Shown here piece after piece: positions 32,304-40,861 of a DNA stretch of 42,312 bases. The stretch's first letter is position 1. Each line of letters starts with the position of its first letter. Source of the stretch: Candidatus Sericytochromatia bacterium S15B-MN24 CBMW_12 (lineage in GTDB: Bacteria; Cyanobacteriota; Sericytochromatia; S15B-MN24; UBA4093). The translations under genes and the position numbers were made by a program. Where the stretch lies: the NCBI GenBank assembly GCA_002083825.1, contig DAZV01000015.1, positions 1 through 42,312 on the forward strand, given 5' to 3'. The notes under the pieces were generated by a model. That model worked only from the letters and a program-made list of their open reading frames with translations, was not told the DNA's origin and searched no databases.

Positions 32304-34172
32304 CTACCCGACTTCGCCGGAATCAATCCCGGAAGGCTCCGCACCCGGGGTGTTTCCCGCCCCTCCAAGGTGCTCGGCCACCGCCTGGGCGACTTTCAAC
32401 GGGATGCCACCCCGCTCGGCAAGCTCCGACGGGTTCAATCGTCGCATGGCATCGACCGACCCCAGGCGAGAGAGCAGCTGCGTCTTGCGCTTGGCGCCCA
32501 GCCCCGGGACGTCGTCGAGAATGGAGCGCGTCATGCGCTTCGCTCGGAGGTTGCGATGGAAGGTGATGGCGAATCGGTGGGCCTCGTCGCGCAGACGCTC
32601 GATCAAATGGCGAGCGGGCGAGCGAGCGCCGAGCTGAATCCCCTCCTTACGACCTGGCAGGTAGATCTCCTCGAACTGCTTGGCCAGCCCGAAGATCGGC
32701 AGTTCCAGGCCCAGGGCGTCCAGGGCCGCCACCGCCGCGTTGAGCTGACCCTTGCCGCCGTCGATCAGGATCGCGTCGGGCGCCTCCCAGCGCTCGACGT
32801 CGGGGCCGCCGAGCTTGCTGTAGCGGCGCGCCACGACCTCCGCCATCGAGGCGAAGTCGTCGATTCCCTCCACCGTCCGGATCTTGAACTTCCGGTACTG
32901 GTCCTTGGCTGGCTTGCCATCGATGAAGACCACCATCGAGGCCACCGTGTCCGATCCTTGCGCGTGCGAGATGTCGAAACCCTCGATCCGACGAGGTGGC
33001 GCACAGCCCAAGGCCTCTCCGAGCTCGCCGAGAGCCGCCTGCGGCCCCCTCTCGATGGCGGCCCAGCGGCTGAGGCGGCCGCGTTCGAGCGCTTGCTTGG
33101 CGTTGGTCTCGGCCATGCGCAGGATTTTCTCCTTATCCCCCCGCTGAGGGACCGTGATCCGGACCTTGGAGCCTCGCCGGGACGCGAGCCACTCGGCAAG
33201 CAGGTCGGCATCCAGGGGAGGCTCCCGCAGCACAATCTCGGCGGGGACCGTTTCCGCGTCGGAGTAAAACTGCCCCATGAAGGCTCCGAGCACGTCGGAG
33301 ATGGCGGAACCCGCCCGCGCGAGCTCGTGCTCGCGGCGTCCCGTCAGGCGTCCCTCGCGGATCTCGAAGACCTGGACGGCCACGCTGGCTTCGTCCGACG
33401 CCAGCCCGATCACGTCCTGGTCGGCATCGCTGTCGGCGTCGACTTTTTGCTGTTCCATGAGCTTGGCGATGGCCTGCACCTGATCGCGCAGGGCCGCGGC
33501 CTTCTCGAAGTCGAGCGCCGCGCTCGCCACGCGCATGGCGGCCTCGATCTCCCGGACGAGCTCGCGATGCCGTCCGGAGAGGAAGGCCTCCACTTTTCGC
33601 ACGACCTCGCGGTAATCCTCCTGCGAGACGAGGCCCTGGCAGGGTGCGAGACAGCGGCCGATGGAGTAGTTGAGGCAAGGGCGATCGCGGAACTGCGGTT
33701 TCGGGCGCTGGCGCAGGGGAAAGAGCTGCTTGATGAGCCTCACGGTCGCATGCATGGCCCCGGCATCCGGATAGGGCCCGAAGTAACGCCCCCCGTCGGC
33801 GAGGCGCCGGCGCGTGACGATCAAGCGCGGATACGGTTCGTTGAGCGTGAGCTTCAAGTAGGGATAGGTCTTGTCGTCCTTCAATAGAATGTTGAAGTAG
33901 GGGCGATGCCGCTTGATGAGCGTGTTCTCCAGCACCAGCGCCTCGACCTCGGTATCCGTGGAAAGGGTTTCGAGATCCACGATCTGCCGAACCAAGGCCT
34001 GGACCTTGGCGGAATGGCCCTTGTCCTCCCGGAAGTAGCTGCGAACCCGCGATCGCAGGTTCACGGCCTTGCCGACGTAGAGAATCGTCCCCTTCGCGTC
34101 CTTCATGAGGTAGACGCCGGGGGTGACGGGGAGCTGATCGAGTCGGTCGCGCAGAGTATCGGAAAGCATCAC
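32304..34172 (-). CDS. uvrC: UvrABC excinuclease subunit C
   Basis: A 622-residue nuclease making both incisions in nucleotide-excision repair. The GIY-YIG domain (PGVYLMKDAKGTILYVGKAVNLRSR) is at about 15-95. A cysteine cluster lies in CLNYSIGRCLAPCQG, and a UVR segment in FEKAAALRDQVQAI. The RNase H-like domain begins around IEGFDISHAQG. A helix-hairpin-helix pair closes the protein (DDVPGLGAKRKTQLLSRLGS). The start is either the GTG at 34172 or the next ATG at 34169. TATAAT lies only five to eight bases upstream with no ribosome binding site between, so a leaderless transcript is likely. Confidence 0.96.
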   Translation of the reverse strand: MMLSDTLRDRLDQLPVTPGVYLMKDAKGTILYVGKAVNLRSRVRSYFREDKGHSAKVQALVRQIVDLETLSTDTEVEALVLENTLIKRHRPYFNILLKDDKTYPYLKLTLNEPYPRLIVTRRRLADGGRYFGPYPDAGAMHATVRLIKQLFPLRQRPKPQFRDRPCLNYSIGRCLAPCQGLVSQEDYREVVRKVEAFLSGRHRELVREIEAAMRVASAALDFEKAAALRDQVQAIAKLMEQQKVDADSDADQDVIGLASDEASVAVQVFEIREGRLTGRREHELARAGSAISDVLGAFMGQFYSDAETVPAEIVLREPPLDADLLAEWLASRRGSKVRITVPQRGDKEKILRMAETNAKQALERGRLSRWAAIERGPQAALGELGEALGCAPPRRIEGFDISHAQGSDTVASMVVFIDGKPAKDQYRKFKIRTVEGIDDFASMAEVVARRYSKLGGPDVERWEAPDAILIDGGKGQLNAAVAALDALGLELPIFGLAKQFEEIYLPGRKEGIQLGARSPARHLIERLRDEAHRFAITFHRNLRAKRMTRSILDDVPGLGAKRKTQLLSRLGSVDAMRRLNPSELAERGGIPLKVAQAVAEHLGGAGNTPGAEPSGIDSGEVG

Positions 34173-34177
34173 ATGCC

Positions 34178-34183
34178 ATTATA
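34178..34183 (-). promoter_or_regulatory. -10 box abutting the uvrC start
   Basis: TATAAT reads on the minus strand at 34183-34178, five bases before the GTG and eight before the ATG of uvrC. No strong -35 was found at the usual distance. Confidence 0.6.
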
Positions 34184-34293
34184 CCGGGCCTGCACAAGGC
34201 GCGCTTGGCACTCCGCGCCCGACAGCCACCCGTTTGCGCGAGCCGCCGAAGCCGGAACCGCCGGGAAGGGTTATGCTGGACGCCCTCCGGGGG

Positions 34294-34299
34294 TACAAT
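34294..34299 (+). promoter_or_regulatory. -10 box abutting the fliA start
   Basis: TACAAT at 34294-34299 lies six bases before the fliA ATG (34306). TTATGC at 34271-34276 is a weak -35 at 17 bp. The intervening AGGGAC might act as a short ribosome binding site if transcription starts earlier. Confidence 0.5.
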
Positions 34300-34305
34300 A
34301 GGGAC

Positions 34306-35115
34306 ATGGCCGTCAACGACCTCTGGCAAATCTACAAGACCACTCAGGATGCCGCCGCACGCGAGAAGCTGATCCTTCAGTACGCGCCGCTGGTACGGTA
34401 CGTTGTCGGCCGTTTGGCCGTCACCCTGCCCGCCACCGTCGATCCGGAGGATCTCAACGGCTACGGCGTGATTGGGTTGATCCATGCCATCGAGCGCTTC
34501 AGCCCCGAGCGGGGAGTGAAGTTCGAGACCTACGCCATCAGCCGGATTCGCGGCGCCATCATCGACGAGTTGCGAAGCCAGGACTGGGTCCCGCGCTCCG
34601 TTCGCTCGAGGGCCCGAGAGCTTTCCACCGTCATCTCCCAGCTGGAGGGCGAACTCTCGCGACCACCGTCCGAAGCGGAGCTCGCCAAGGCCATGAATCT
34701 CACCTCCGCGGAGCTCAACGCCGTCCAGGGGGAAGCCACCTCCCCGTTCCTCTCGCTCGACGAACTGGTGCAGGTAGGAGATGACGGCCGCAGCGTATCC
34801 TGGCTCGACACCATGGTCGAAACCAAGGCGGGCCCGGTGGCCCAGCTCGAAGAGGCGGAATTCATCGACCAGATGGGCCTGGCTCTCGATGCCCTGCCGG
34901 ACCGCGAGCGCCTCCTCCTGAGCCTCTACTACCATGAGGGCCTCACCCTCAAGGAAATCGGCGCCGTCATGGGCGTCTCGGAGTCGCGGGTCTGCCAGTT
35001 GCATACCCAGGCCACCTTGCGCCTGAGAACCCAGCTCAATCGCTACCTCGGAGTGGAAGACGGAGGGAAGAAGGCTTCCCGCAATCGCACGAAGATACCC
35101 GCTCATGGCTCCTGA
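34306..35115 (+). CDS. fliA: RNA polymerase sigma factor FliA/WhiG (sigma-28)
   Basis: A 269-residue sigma factor of the FliA/WhiG class lacking region 1. Region 2 is visible in LQYAPLVRYVVGRLAVTLPATVDPEDLNGYGVIGLIHAIERFSPERGVKFETYA. Region 3 follows (RPPSEAELAKAMNLTSAELN), and region 4 ends in LTLKEIGAVMGVSESRVCQLHTQA. FlgM at 23593 is the expected antagonist and carries a matching promoter. The start at 34306 gives the family N-terminus. Its last 11 bases overlap cheW, so the genes are cotranscribed. Confidence 0.93.
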   Translation: MAVNDLWQIYKTTQDAAAREKLILQYAPLVRYVVGRLAVTLPATVDPEDLNGYGVIGLIHAIERFSPERGVKFETYAISRIRGAIIDELRSQDWVPRSVRSRARELSTVISQLEGELSRPPSEAELAKAMNLTSAELNAVQGEATSPFLSLDELVQVGDDGRSVSWLDTMVETKAGPVAQLEEAEFIDQMGLALDALPDRERLLLSLYYHEGLTLKEIGAVMGVSESRVCQLHTQATLRLRTQLNRYLGVEDGGKKASRNRTKIPAHGS

Positions 35116-35596
35116 ATCTTTCCAGATCCTCACCTTCTACCTGGGATCCGAGGAGTACGCCCTGCCGCTGGTTCAAGCCAAGGAAATCCTCGGCCAGGTT
35201 CCCATCACACTCCTCCCCAACGCCCCCAAGCACGTCGTGGGCCTGCTCAACCTGCGCGGCGAGATCTTGCCGGTCTTCGACCTGCGCAGGCTTTTCCGCC
35301 TCCAGAGCCCGCCCCGCCAAGGCGTGCAGGAGTGCGTCCTGGTCGCCGAGACCCAAGGGGATCCGTTCGGCCTCTGCGTCGATGGCGTCCACCAGGTCTT
35401 GACGCTCAGCGTGGATCGCATCGATCCTCCCTCGGAGGCCCTCAAGGCCCGATCCGCCGCCATTTCCGGCCTCGCCAAGGATGGAAACCGCCTGATCATC
35501 CTTCTCGATTTGGCCAACCTCTTCTCGCTCGACGACCCTTTCCAAAACGAGATCGAGGCCTTGGCGACGACGTCGCGCCACCGCCGCGACGCCTGA
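35105..35596 (+). CDS. cheW: Chemotaxis coupling protein CheW
   Basis: A 163-residue single-domain CheW-like protein. The typical pattern is present: ILTFYLGSEEYALPLVQAKEIL at the N-terminus, HVVGLLNLRGEILPVFDLRRLF in the middle and LIILLDLANLFS at the end. CheW links receptors to the CheA kinase, but no cheA or receptor gene is in this window. Its start lies inside the fliA coding end (11-bp overlap), so expression is tied to the sigma factor. Confidence 0.92.
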   Translation: MAPESFQILTFYLGSEEYALPLVQAKEILGQVPITLLPNAPKHVVGLLNLRGEILPVFDLRRLFRLQSPPRQGVQECVLVAETQGDPFGLCVDGVHQVLTLSVDRIDPPSEALKARSAAISGLAKDGNRLIILLDLANLFSLDDPFQNEIEALATTSRHRRDA

Positions 35597-35604
35597 GGCG
35601 AGCC

Positions 35605-35769
35605 TTGGTCCGCGCCTTCGCCCTCTGGATTCCCATGCCGACGGACGGGATCCGGGCCTCGCAACTCGAAACCCTTCTCGCTGAATCGCTCGACGGCCAC
35701 CCCCTGCGCTGGGCCATCACCGCCTGCCGGGACGGGCGTCTCCTGGTGGAGGGGGCCGTTCGCCGATGA
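35605..35769 (+). CDS. Micro-ORF between cheW and the DUF3326 gene
   Basis: A short frame of 54 residues (TTG at 35605, GAGGCGAG upstream) or 44 residues from the ATG at 35635. The stop codon overlaps the ATG of the DUF3326 gene as ATGA, and it begins eight bases after cheW, which argues that it is translated. The sequence (LETLLAESLDGHPLRWAITACRDGRLLVEGAVRR) suggests a small helix-strand-strand fold; I do not recognise a family. Confidence 0.55.
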   Translation: MVRAFALWIPMPTDGIRASQLETLLAESLDGHPLRWAITACRDGRLLVEGAVRR

Positions 35770-36830
35770 AGCCCTTCATCGCCATGCAGATCGTGCCCAC
35801 CGGAATCGGCTGCGAGGTCGGCGGCTACGCGGGCGACGCCACGCCCGCCACCAACCTGCTGGCCAGCGCCTGCGATCTGCTCCTGACGCACCCCAACGCC
35901 GTGAACGCGGCCGTCATGTATCGGGCGCGCACCAACGTGGGCTATGTCGAGGGCCATGCGCTCGATCGCTTCGCGCTGGGGCAATGGGCGCTGCGGCCCG
36001 TCCGAGCCAACCGGATCGCCCTGGTGATAGATCGCGCGATCGCCGACGACCCGCGCGCCATGATTCGCCTGATCAATGCCGCCAACGCCACGCGAACCGT
36101 CGCGGGAACCGCTCTCATGGGCTGGCTGCCCACCTCGGAGCCTCTCGGCCTGAGCCTCGCGCTCGGGGAACTCGGCTCGACTCACGGGGAGATCTCCAAC
36201 CCGGAGATCCTGCTGGATGCCGCCCGAGAAGCCGTCAGGCGAGGAGCCGAGGCGATCGCCCTCGTGACCCGCATGCCCCAACCGCCCGCCAAGCTGGCCG
36301 AGGCCTACGCCCAGGGGCGAGGATCCGATCCCATCGGGGGCCTGGAGGCCATGCTGTCACACCTGGTGGTCGATGCGCTCATGGTGCCGTGCGCCCATGC
36401 TCCTTACGAGACGTTCGAGGAGGAGGACGCAGTGGACCCGCGGGTGGCCGCCGAGACCATCGGCTTGACGTTCTTGCCCTGCGTCCTGGAAGGCCTCGCG
36501 CGAGCCCCGCGCTTCGTGCCCATCGCCGAAGCCAAGCCCCAGGACCTGACGATCGCCGATCTGGACGCGGTCGTGGCTCCCTGGGAGGCCTGCGGGGGCA
36601 TTCCCATGCTCGTGGCCGCCGAGCGCGGCATCCCCTTGATAGCGGTCAAGAGCGGTGTCGCGTCATGCTCGGCGACCCCCGAGCAACTCGGGCTATCGGC
36701 CCTCGGCGCCGCGTCCTACCTGGAGGCCGCCGGGATCCTGCTGGCCCTCAAGGAGGGCTTGAGCCTCTCGGCGCTCCGACGCCCGGTCGTCCCGTTCCGC
36801 GCCCTGACGCCCGAAACCCGAGACCGGTAG
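35766..36830 (+). CDS. DUF3326 family protein
   Basis: A 354-residue protein that I recognise as DUF3326, known mainly from cyanobacteria and plants and of unknown function. Characteristic stretches are IVPTGIGCEVGGYAGDATPATNLLASACDLLLTHPNAVN, NVGYVEGHALDRFALGQWALRP, GSDPIGGLEAMLSHLVVDALMVPCAHAP and ETIGLTFLPCVLEGLARAPRFV. No membrane segment or signal peptide. It is translationally coupled to the micro-ORF and lies in the fliA-cheW operon, so here it may have acquired, or may reveal, a link to motility. A strong bidirectional terminator follows. Confidence 0.85.
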   Translation: MKPFIAMQIVPTGIGCEVGGYAGDATPATNLLASACDLLLTHPNAVNAAVMYRARTNVGYVEGHALDRFALGQWALRPVRANRIALVIDRAIADDPRAMIRLINAANATRTVAGTALMGWLPTSEPLGLSLALGELGSTHGEISNPEILLDAAREAVRRGAEAIALVTRMPQPPAKLAEAYAQGRGSDPIGGLEAMLSHLVVDALMVPCAHAPYETFEEEDAVDPRVAAETIGLTFLPCVLEGLARAPRFVPIAEAKPQDLTIADLDAVVAPWEACGGIPMLVAAERGIPLIAVKSGVASCSATPEQLGLSALGAASYLEAAGILLALKEGLSLSALRRPVVPFRALTPETRDR

Positions 36831-36883
36831 CTTGTTGGCCGAGAGGCTTACCTCTCGGCGGCATCCGACAGACAGACGATCAT

Positions 36884-36918
36884 AAAGCGAAGGCCCCCGA
36901 ATCGGGGGCCTTCGCTTT
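36884..36918. terminator. Bidirectional terminator
   Basis: AAAGCGAAGGCCCCCG (36884-36899), loop AAT, CGGGGGCCTTCGCTTT (36903-36918) form a perfect 16-bp stem with A and T ends on both strands, between the convergent DUF3326 and NHL lipoprotein genes. A smaller GCCGAGAGG/CCTCTCGGC hairpin lies just before it, at about 36838-36859. Confidence 0.9.
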
Positions 36919-36932
36919 GTTGGAACGAGGGG

Positions 36933-38297
36933 TTAGAGGGTGCTGTTTCCCACCTGGGGCAAGAGCGAGGGAGCGAACTTCTGGACCCGGTTGTTGTTGG
37001 TGTCCGAGACGTAGACGAAGCCGTCCTTGTCGAGGGCGATCGAGTGGGGCTCGTTGAACTTGCCGTTCGCCTGACCCATCGCGCCGAACTCCGAGAGGAA
37101 CGAGCCGTCGTGGTTGAAGCGCTGGATCCGGTTGTTGCCGGCGTCGACGACGTAGATCTCGCCGTTGCGGTTGTCGATGGCGAGGTCGGTGGGGTTCGAG
37201 AAGTGACTACCCGAGCGGCTCGAGCTGACGTAACCGAAGTACAGGACCAGGCGACCGTAGGCGTCGAACTTCTGGATGACCTTACCGGCGCCGGCATTGG
37301 CATCGATCACGTAGACGTTGTCGTTGCCGTCGACGGTGATGCCGCGCAGACCGGACGAGAAGGCGGTTTCGAGCTTCAGGGGAGCGTTGTTGGGGTTCTG
37401 GGCGGGGGTCGAACGGTCCTGGGCAAAGAACTTCACCTGGCTGTTGCCGGCCGAGGAGACTCCGAACACGCCGGTCCGCAGGACCGAGACGTCATAAGGC
37501 TTGTTGATGCCGGCGAACTCGGTGGTGTTCGCCGCGGGGCGGACGTAGTTGCCGTTGAGGTCGTACTGGCGGATGGCATTGGACTTCTTGCCGGGGTCCG
37601 AGACGAAGAGGTTTCCGCCCTTGTCGGCAGCGATGCCCTGGGGATCGTCGAGGTCGTTGATGAAGAGGCTGGCGCCGAACTGATCCTTGAGGCCGCCGCT
37701 GAGGTTGAACTTGCGAACTCCCCAGACCTTCATGAAGGGAAGGTTGAGGGCGGTGTTGATAGGATAGGATTCGCGGGTCACGACGTGCATGAAGCCGTTG
37801 GTGTCGTCGATGGTGAGGCCGCGGGGCCGGTCGAGGTTGCCGAAGCTCATGACGAAGGAATTGGGGACCGCGTCCATCTGGTGGGAAATCTTGATCTCGG
37901 GGGCGGTGACGGTATTGCCTGCGAGGACGTCGACCACCACGTCACCGTTGGCGGCGAGGTAGGTGTAGCCCTGCTTGAAGAGCGAAAGCTTGATCTTGTT
38001 GGCGGGGACCTGGTTGAGGGTGAAGTCGCCCGAGCCGTTGGTGCGGGTCGAGCGGGCCGGCATCACGCCCAGCACCGAGACCTCGACGTCCGTGACACCC
38101 AGGCCGGTCCGGGTGTCGACCACGCGACCCACGACGGTCCCCGAGGGAAGCTGAGTCACCTGAGGGAAACCCGAGCCGCCGTTGCCCCCTTGGTAGGGGT
38201 CGGGGCTGGTGTAGGGCTTACCGCAGCCGGCAAGGACAGATGCGGCCAGCGCCAACGCAACGATTCCGAACGTGCGACGTGCTATCACCTCGATCAC
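36933..38297 (-). CDS. Lipoprotein with carboxypeptidase-regulatory-like domain and NHL propeller
   Basis: A 454-residue predicted lipoprotein. The signal peptide ends in VLAGC (Cys near 25). A Gly-rich spacer leads to a carboxypeptidase-regulatory-like beta sandwich (about 53-125: GTVVGRVVDTRTGLGVTDVEVSVLG, then TNGSGDFTLNQVPANKIKLSL). The C-terminal part (about 145-450) is an NHL propeller; clear blades include NPTDLAIDNRNGEIYVVDAGNNRIQRFNHDG and EPHSIALDKDGFVYVSDTNNNRVQKFAP. The start is a GTG at 38297; a second in-frame GTG at 38288 is equally plausible. A surface or periplasmic binding role is inferred. Confidence 0.83.
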   Translation of the reverse strand: MIEVIARRTFGIVALALAASVLAGCGKPYTSPDPYQGGNGGSGFPQVTQLPSGTVVGRVVDTRTGLGVTDVEVSVLGVMPARSTRTNGSGDFTLNQVPANKIKLSLFKQGYTYLAANGDVVVDVLAGNTVTAPEIKISHQMDAVPNSFVMSFGNLDRPRGLTIDDTNGFMHVVTRESYPINTALNLPFMKVWGVRKFNLSGGLKDQFGASLFINDLDDPQGIAADKGGNLFVSDPGKKSNAIRQYDLNGNYVRPAANTTEFAGINKPYDVSVLRTGVFGVSSAGNSQVKFFAQDRSTPAQNPNNAPLKLETAFSSGLRGITVDGNDNVYVIDANAGAGKVIQKFDAYGRLVLYFGYVSSSRSGSHFSNPTDLAIDNRNGEIYVVDAGNNRIQRFNHDGSFLSEFGAMGQANGKFNEPHSIALDKDGFVYVSDTNNNRVQKFAPSLLPQVGNSTL

Positions 38298-38385
38298 CTT
38301 AATCCTTTCCCAGACATTCAGTAAGTGTTAATCCCTTTGTTAAATTGATTATCGGGTCTTCGGCTGGGGATCTTGCGTCCGGGCG

Positions 38386-38402
38386 CTTAAGCCTGGCTTA
38401 AG
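38386..38402. promoter_or_regulatory. Short perfect inverted repeat (operator candidate)
   Basis: CTTAAGC (38386-38392) and GCTTAAG (38396-38402) with a 3-bp centre lie in the AT-richer spacer between ilvE and the NHL lipoprotein, about 90 bases upstream of the latter's start. Confidence 0.35.
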
Positions 38403-38467
38403 AGATCGAGATATCCAGGTAAAGCTATGATGACCCGCGGGAAAGGTCGAGCACCTAGCATGAAGAA

Positions 38468-38490
38468 AGGCCCCAGCTAGGCTGGGGCCT
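38468..38490 (-). terminator. Intrinsic terminator of ilvE
   Basis: On the minus strand AGGCCCCAGC, loop CTA, GCTGGGGCCT, followed by TTCTTCATG. It begins about 15 bases past the ilvE stop codon. Confidence 0.8.
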
Positions 38491-38505
38491 CTGGAGGAAG
38501 GGGTA

Positions 38506-39468
38506 TCAGGTGAGGCTGGCTTCCCGGCTGGACATGGAGGCGCCGTTGGGACCGTAGACCGCCTGGAGCCACTGGGAGTAGCGGGGAAGATCGCCGTGAA
38601 CCGCCTTGAAGTAGATGTCGCGCAGCTGGGTGGAGACGGGTCCCATCTTGCCGTTGCCGATGGGGCGGTGATCCGCCTCGCTGACCCAGGCGATCTGGGC
38701 CCCGGTGCCGCAGAGGAAGATCTCGTCGGCGACGTAGAGTTCGGAGCGGTCGATGGCGCGAACGACGGTCTCCAGTCCGAGCTCCTTCTGAGCCAGCTCG
38801 ATGACCGAGGCGCGGGTGATACCCTCGAGAATGTCCTCATGCTCGCCGGGCGTGATCAGCAGGCCGTCGCGCATCATGAAGAAGTTCTCGGCCGAGCCTT
38901 CGCAGACGTGGCCCTGATCGTTGAGGAAGATGGCCTCGTCGAAGCCGTTGAGGTTGGCCTCGGTCTTGGCGAGAGCCGAGTTCACGTAGGCGCCGATGAT
39001 CTTGGCGCGAGCGGGGATCTGGTTGTCGTTGATCCGGCGCCACGAGGAGACGCCGACCTTGAGGCCGTTGTCGACATCCACGTAGTTGCCCATGGGGATC
39101 ACGTAGATGCAGAGCTCGTCCTTGAGGTTGTGAAGCCGGACGCCCATGACCGGATCCGCCTTGTAGAGCGTCGGCCGGAGGTAGATGTCCTGGCGGTAGC
39201 CGCAGCGGCGGATCAGCTCCATGGCGATCGCACAGAGCTCCTCGACCGAGTGGGGCAACGTCGAGTGTAGGATCTTGGCGGAGCGCTCCATGCGGCGGAA
39301 GTGCGCCTCGAGGTGAAGAACGAAGAGTTCTTCCTGCTCGGCGTTCCAGTAGGCGCGGATGCCTTCGAAGCATCCGGTACCGTAATTGAACGAATGAGTG
39401 AGGATATTGATATTGGCTTCTTCGAGCGGGACGAAGTCCCCTTGGAAGTAGGCGAGCTGTTGCGCCAT
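38506..39468 (-). CDS. ilvE: Branched-chain amino acid aminotransferase
   Basis: A 320-residue class IV PLP aminotransferase, catalysing the last step of Leu, Ile and Val synthesis with glutamate as donor. Motifs: FNYGTGCFEGIRAY, YLRPTLYKAD, the PLP lysine in ARAKIIGAYVNSALAKTEA, FDEAIFLNDQGHVCEGSAENFFMM, and FLCGTGAQIAWVSEADHRPIG. Length is normal. The ATG at 39468 has AAAGGT eight bases upstream; an in-frame upstream ATG would add a non-homologous extension. It is transcribed from its own promoter at 39595-39623 and ends at a clear terminator. Confidence 0.94.
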   Translation of the reverse strand: MAQQLAYFQGDFVPLEEANINILTHSFNYGTGCFEGIRAYWNAEQEELFVLHLEAHFRRMERSAKILHSTLPHSVEELCAIAMELIRRCGYRQDIYLRPTLYKADPVMGVRLHNLKDELCIYVIPMGNYVDVDNGLKVGVSSWRRINDNQIPARAKIIGAYVNSALAKTEANLNGFDEAIFLNDQGHVCEGSAENFFMMRDGLLITPGEHEDILEGITRASVIELAQKELGLETVVRAIDRSELYVADEIFLCGTGAQIAWVSEADHRPIGNGKMGPVSTQLRDIYFKAVHGDLPRYSQWLQAVYGPNGASMSSREASLT

Positions 39469-39594
39469 CGTCGCTACCTTTCTCTCCGGTCGCTGCGGCC
39501 AGCGCCGTGGGGCCACACCATTGGGATCAGCCCAGACGCGGGCCCTGGACGATCCAAGATGCTCGGGAGCTAGATTCTTCGCCCCGATTCCCCC

Positions 39595-39623
39595 ATTATA
39601 ATCGATTGTCCGCTTTCCGTCAG
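39595..39623 (-). promoter_or_regulatory. Promoter of ilvE
   Basis: On the minus strand CTGACG (39623-39618), a 17-bp spacer and a perfect TATAAT (39600-39595). The -35 overlaps the last codons of ruvB. The leader is about 120 bases; no leader peptide or attenuator is evident. Confidence 0.65.
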
Positions 39624-40684
39624 TTGCTGTCGTCGAGCATGCTCAGCGGAAGCGCTTGCATTTGCTGAGGAGGCACCCTTCCGAGATGCCGGTAGGCTTG
39701 GGCCGTGACCGTGCGGCCGCGGGGAGTACGGCGCCAGAGGCCGGCTTGTAGCAGGTAAGGCTCGACCACGTCCTCGAGGGTGACGACGTCCTCGGATAGC
39801 GACGTGGCGAGCGTCTCGATCCCCACCGGACCTCCCTCGAACTGGGTGATCACGAGCTCCAGGAGGCGCCGGTCGGTCGCGTCCAGCCCGAGCGCATCGA
39901 TGTGGAGCTGAGCGAGTGCCTCCTCAGCCACCTTGGCCGTTACCTCGCCATTCGCTCGAACTTGGGCGAAGTCCCGAACCCGCCTCAGCAGCCGGTTGGC
40001 GATGCGCGGAGTACCGCGGGACCGCTGGGCGATTGCCTCGGCCCCCTCCGGGCTGAGATCGACTTTCAGGATTCCCGCGGCGCGCATGAGAATACTGGCC
40101 AGTTCATGCGGGCGGTAGAACTCGAGGCGCTGAATCAGGCCGAAGCGGTCCCGTAGCGGGCTGGACAAGCTTCCGGCCCGCGTGGTGGCTCCGACCAGGG
40201 TGAAACGCTTCAACGGCAGCCGCTTGATCCGGGCCGTCTGCCCCTTCCCGATGGTGATATCGAGCGCGCAATCCTCCATGGCGGGATAGAGGATCTCCTC
40301 GGCCAGGCGATTGAGTCGATGGATCTCGTCGATGAAGAGGACGTCGCCCGGCTTGAGCGCGACCAGCAATCCCGCGAGGTCCCGCGGCCGCTCCAATGCC
40401 GGTGCCGAGGTGATCCGCAGCTGCGAGCCCATCTCGTGAGCCAGGATTCCGGCCAGGGTGGTCTTCCCGAGTCCCGGCGGACCATAGAAGAGGACGTGGT
40501 CGAGAGGCTCCTGGCGTTGCCGGGCCGCCTCGATAGCGATCTTCAGGCCGTCCTTGAGGGCTTCCTGGCCGGTGTAATCCTCCAGCGACTGGGGGCGGAG
40601 ACTGGCTTCGATCATGGATTCCCCGGGGTTCGACGCCGGAGAGAGCACCTTCCGCGGTTCGGGGGTGGACGGAACGATGGCCAA
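39620..40684 (-). CDS. ruvB: Holliday junction branch migration ATPase RuvB
   Basis: A 354-residue AAA+ motor that drives branch migration with RuvA. The conserved start of the core is [29 protein letters not shown]. Walker A is [19 protein letters not shown], Walker B is [23 protein letters not shown], followed by [21 protein letters not shown] with sensor residues. The C-terminal winged helix ends [21 protein letters not shown]. The start is a TTG at 40684 with AGAGGAG seven bases upstream, giving the usual about 25-residue lead-in. ruvA and ruvC are not nearby. Confidence 0.95.
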   Translation of the reverse strand: MAIVPSTPEPRKVLSPASNPGESMIEASLRPQSLEDYTGQEALKDGLKIAIEAARQRQEPLDHVLFYGPPGLGKTTLAGILAHEMGSQLRITSAPALERPRDLAGLLVALKPGDVLFIDEIHRLNRLAEEILYPAMEDCALDITIGKGQTARIKRLPLKRFTLVGATTRAGSLSSPLRDRFGLIQRLEFYRPHELASILMRAAGILKVDLSPEGAEAIAQRSRGTPRIANRLLRRVRDFAQVRANGEVTAKVAEEALAQLHIDALGLDATDRRLLELVITQFEGGPVGIETLATSLSEDVVTLEDVVEPYLLQAGLWRRTPRGRTVTAQAYRHLGRVPPQQMQALPLSMLDDSN

Positions 40685-40721
40685 GGGGCGACTCCTCTGG
40701 AAAGGGCGGAACTCCAGAGCT

Positions 40722-40727
40722 ATTGTA
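40722..40727 (-). promoter_or_regulatory. Extended -10 promoter of ruvB
   Basis: On the minus strand TGA precedes TACAAT (40727-40722). No good -35 at 16-18 bp. The leader would be about 30 bases and includes the ribosome binding site. Confidence 0.45.
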
Positions 40728-40861
40728 TCACCCCGCCCCAGCGCGGTCGAACAGCTGTTCCATCCTAAGCGCAAGCGTCTCTGCCTGGGCGACGGGTACG
40801 TCAGCGAGCGAGCGCGGGTATAGAGAATGCAATCGAGGTATCCGAGCGGAGGGAGTGAAGC

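Noticed and set aside
33133..35133. 666-codon minus-strand frame across uvrC, the spacer and fliA
   Set aside because: It overlaps two certain genes and its translation is out-of-frame uvrC at one end and antisense fliA at the other.
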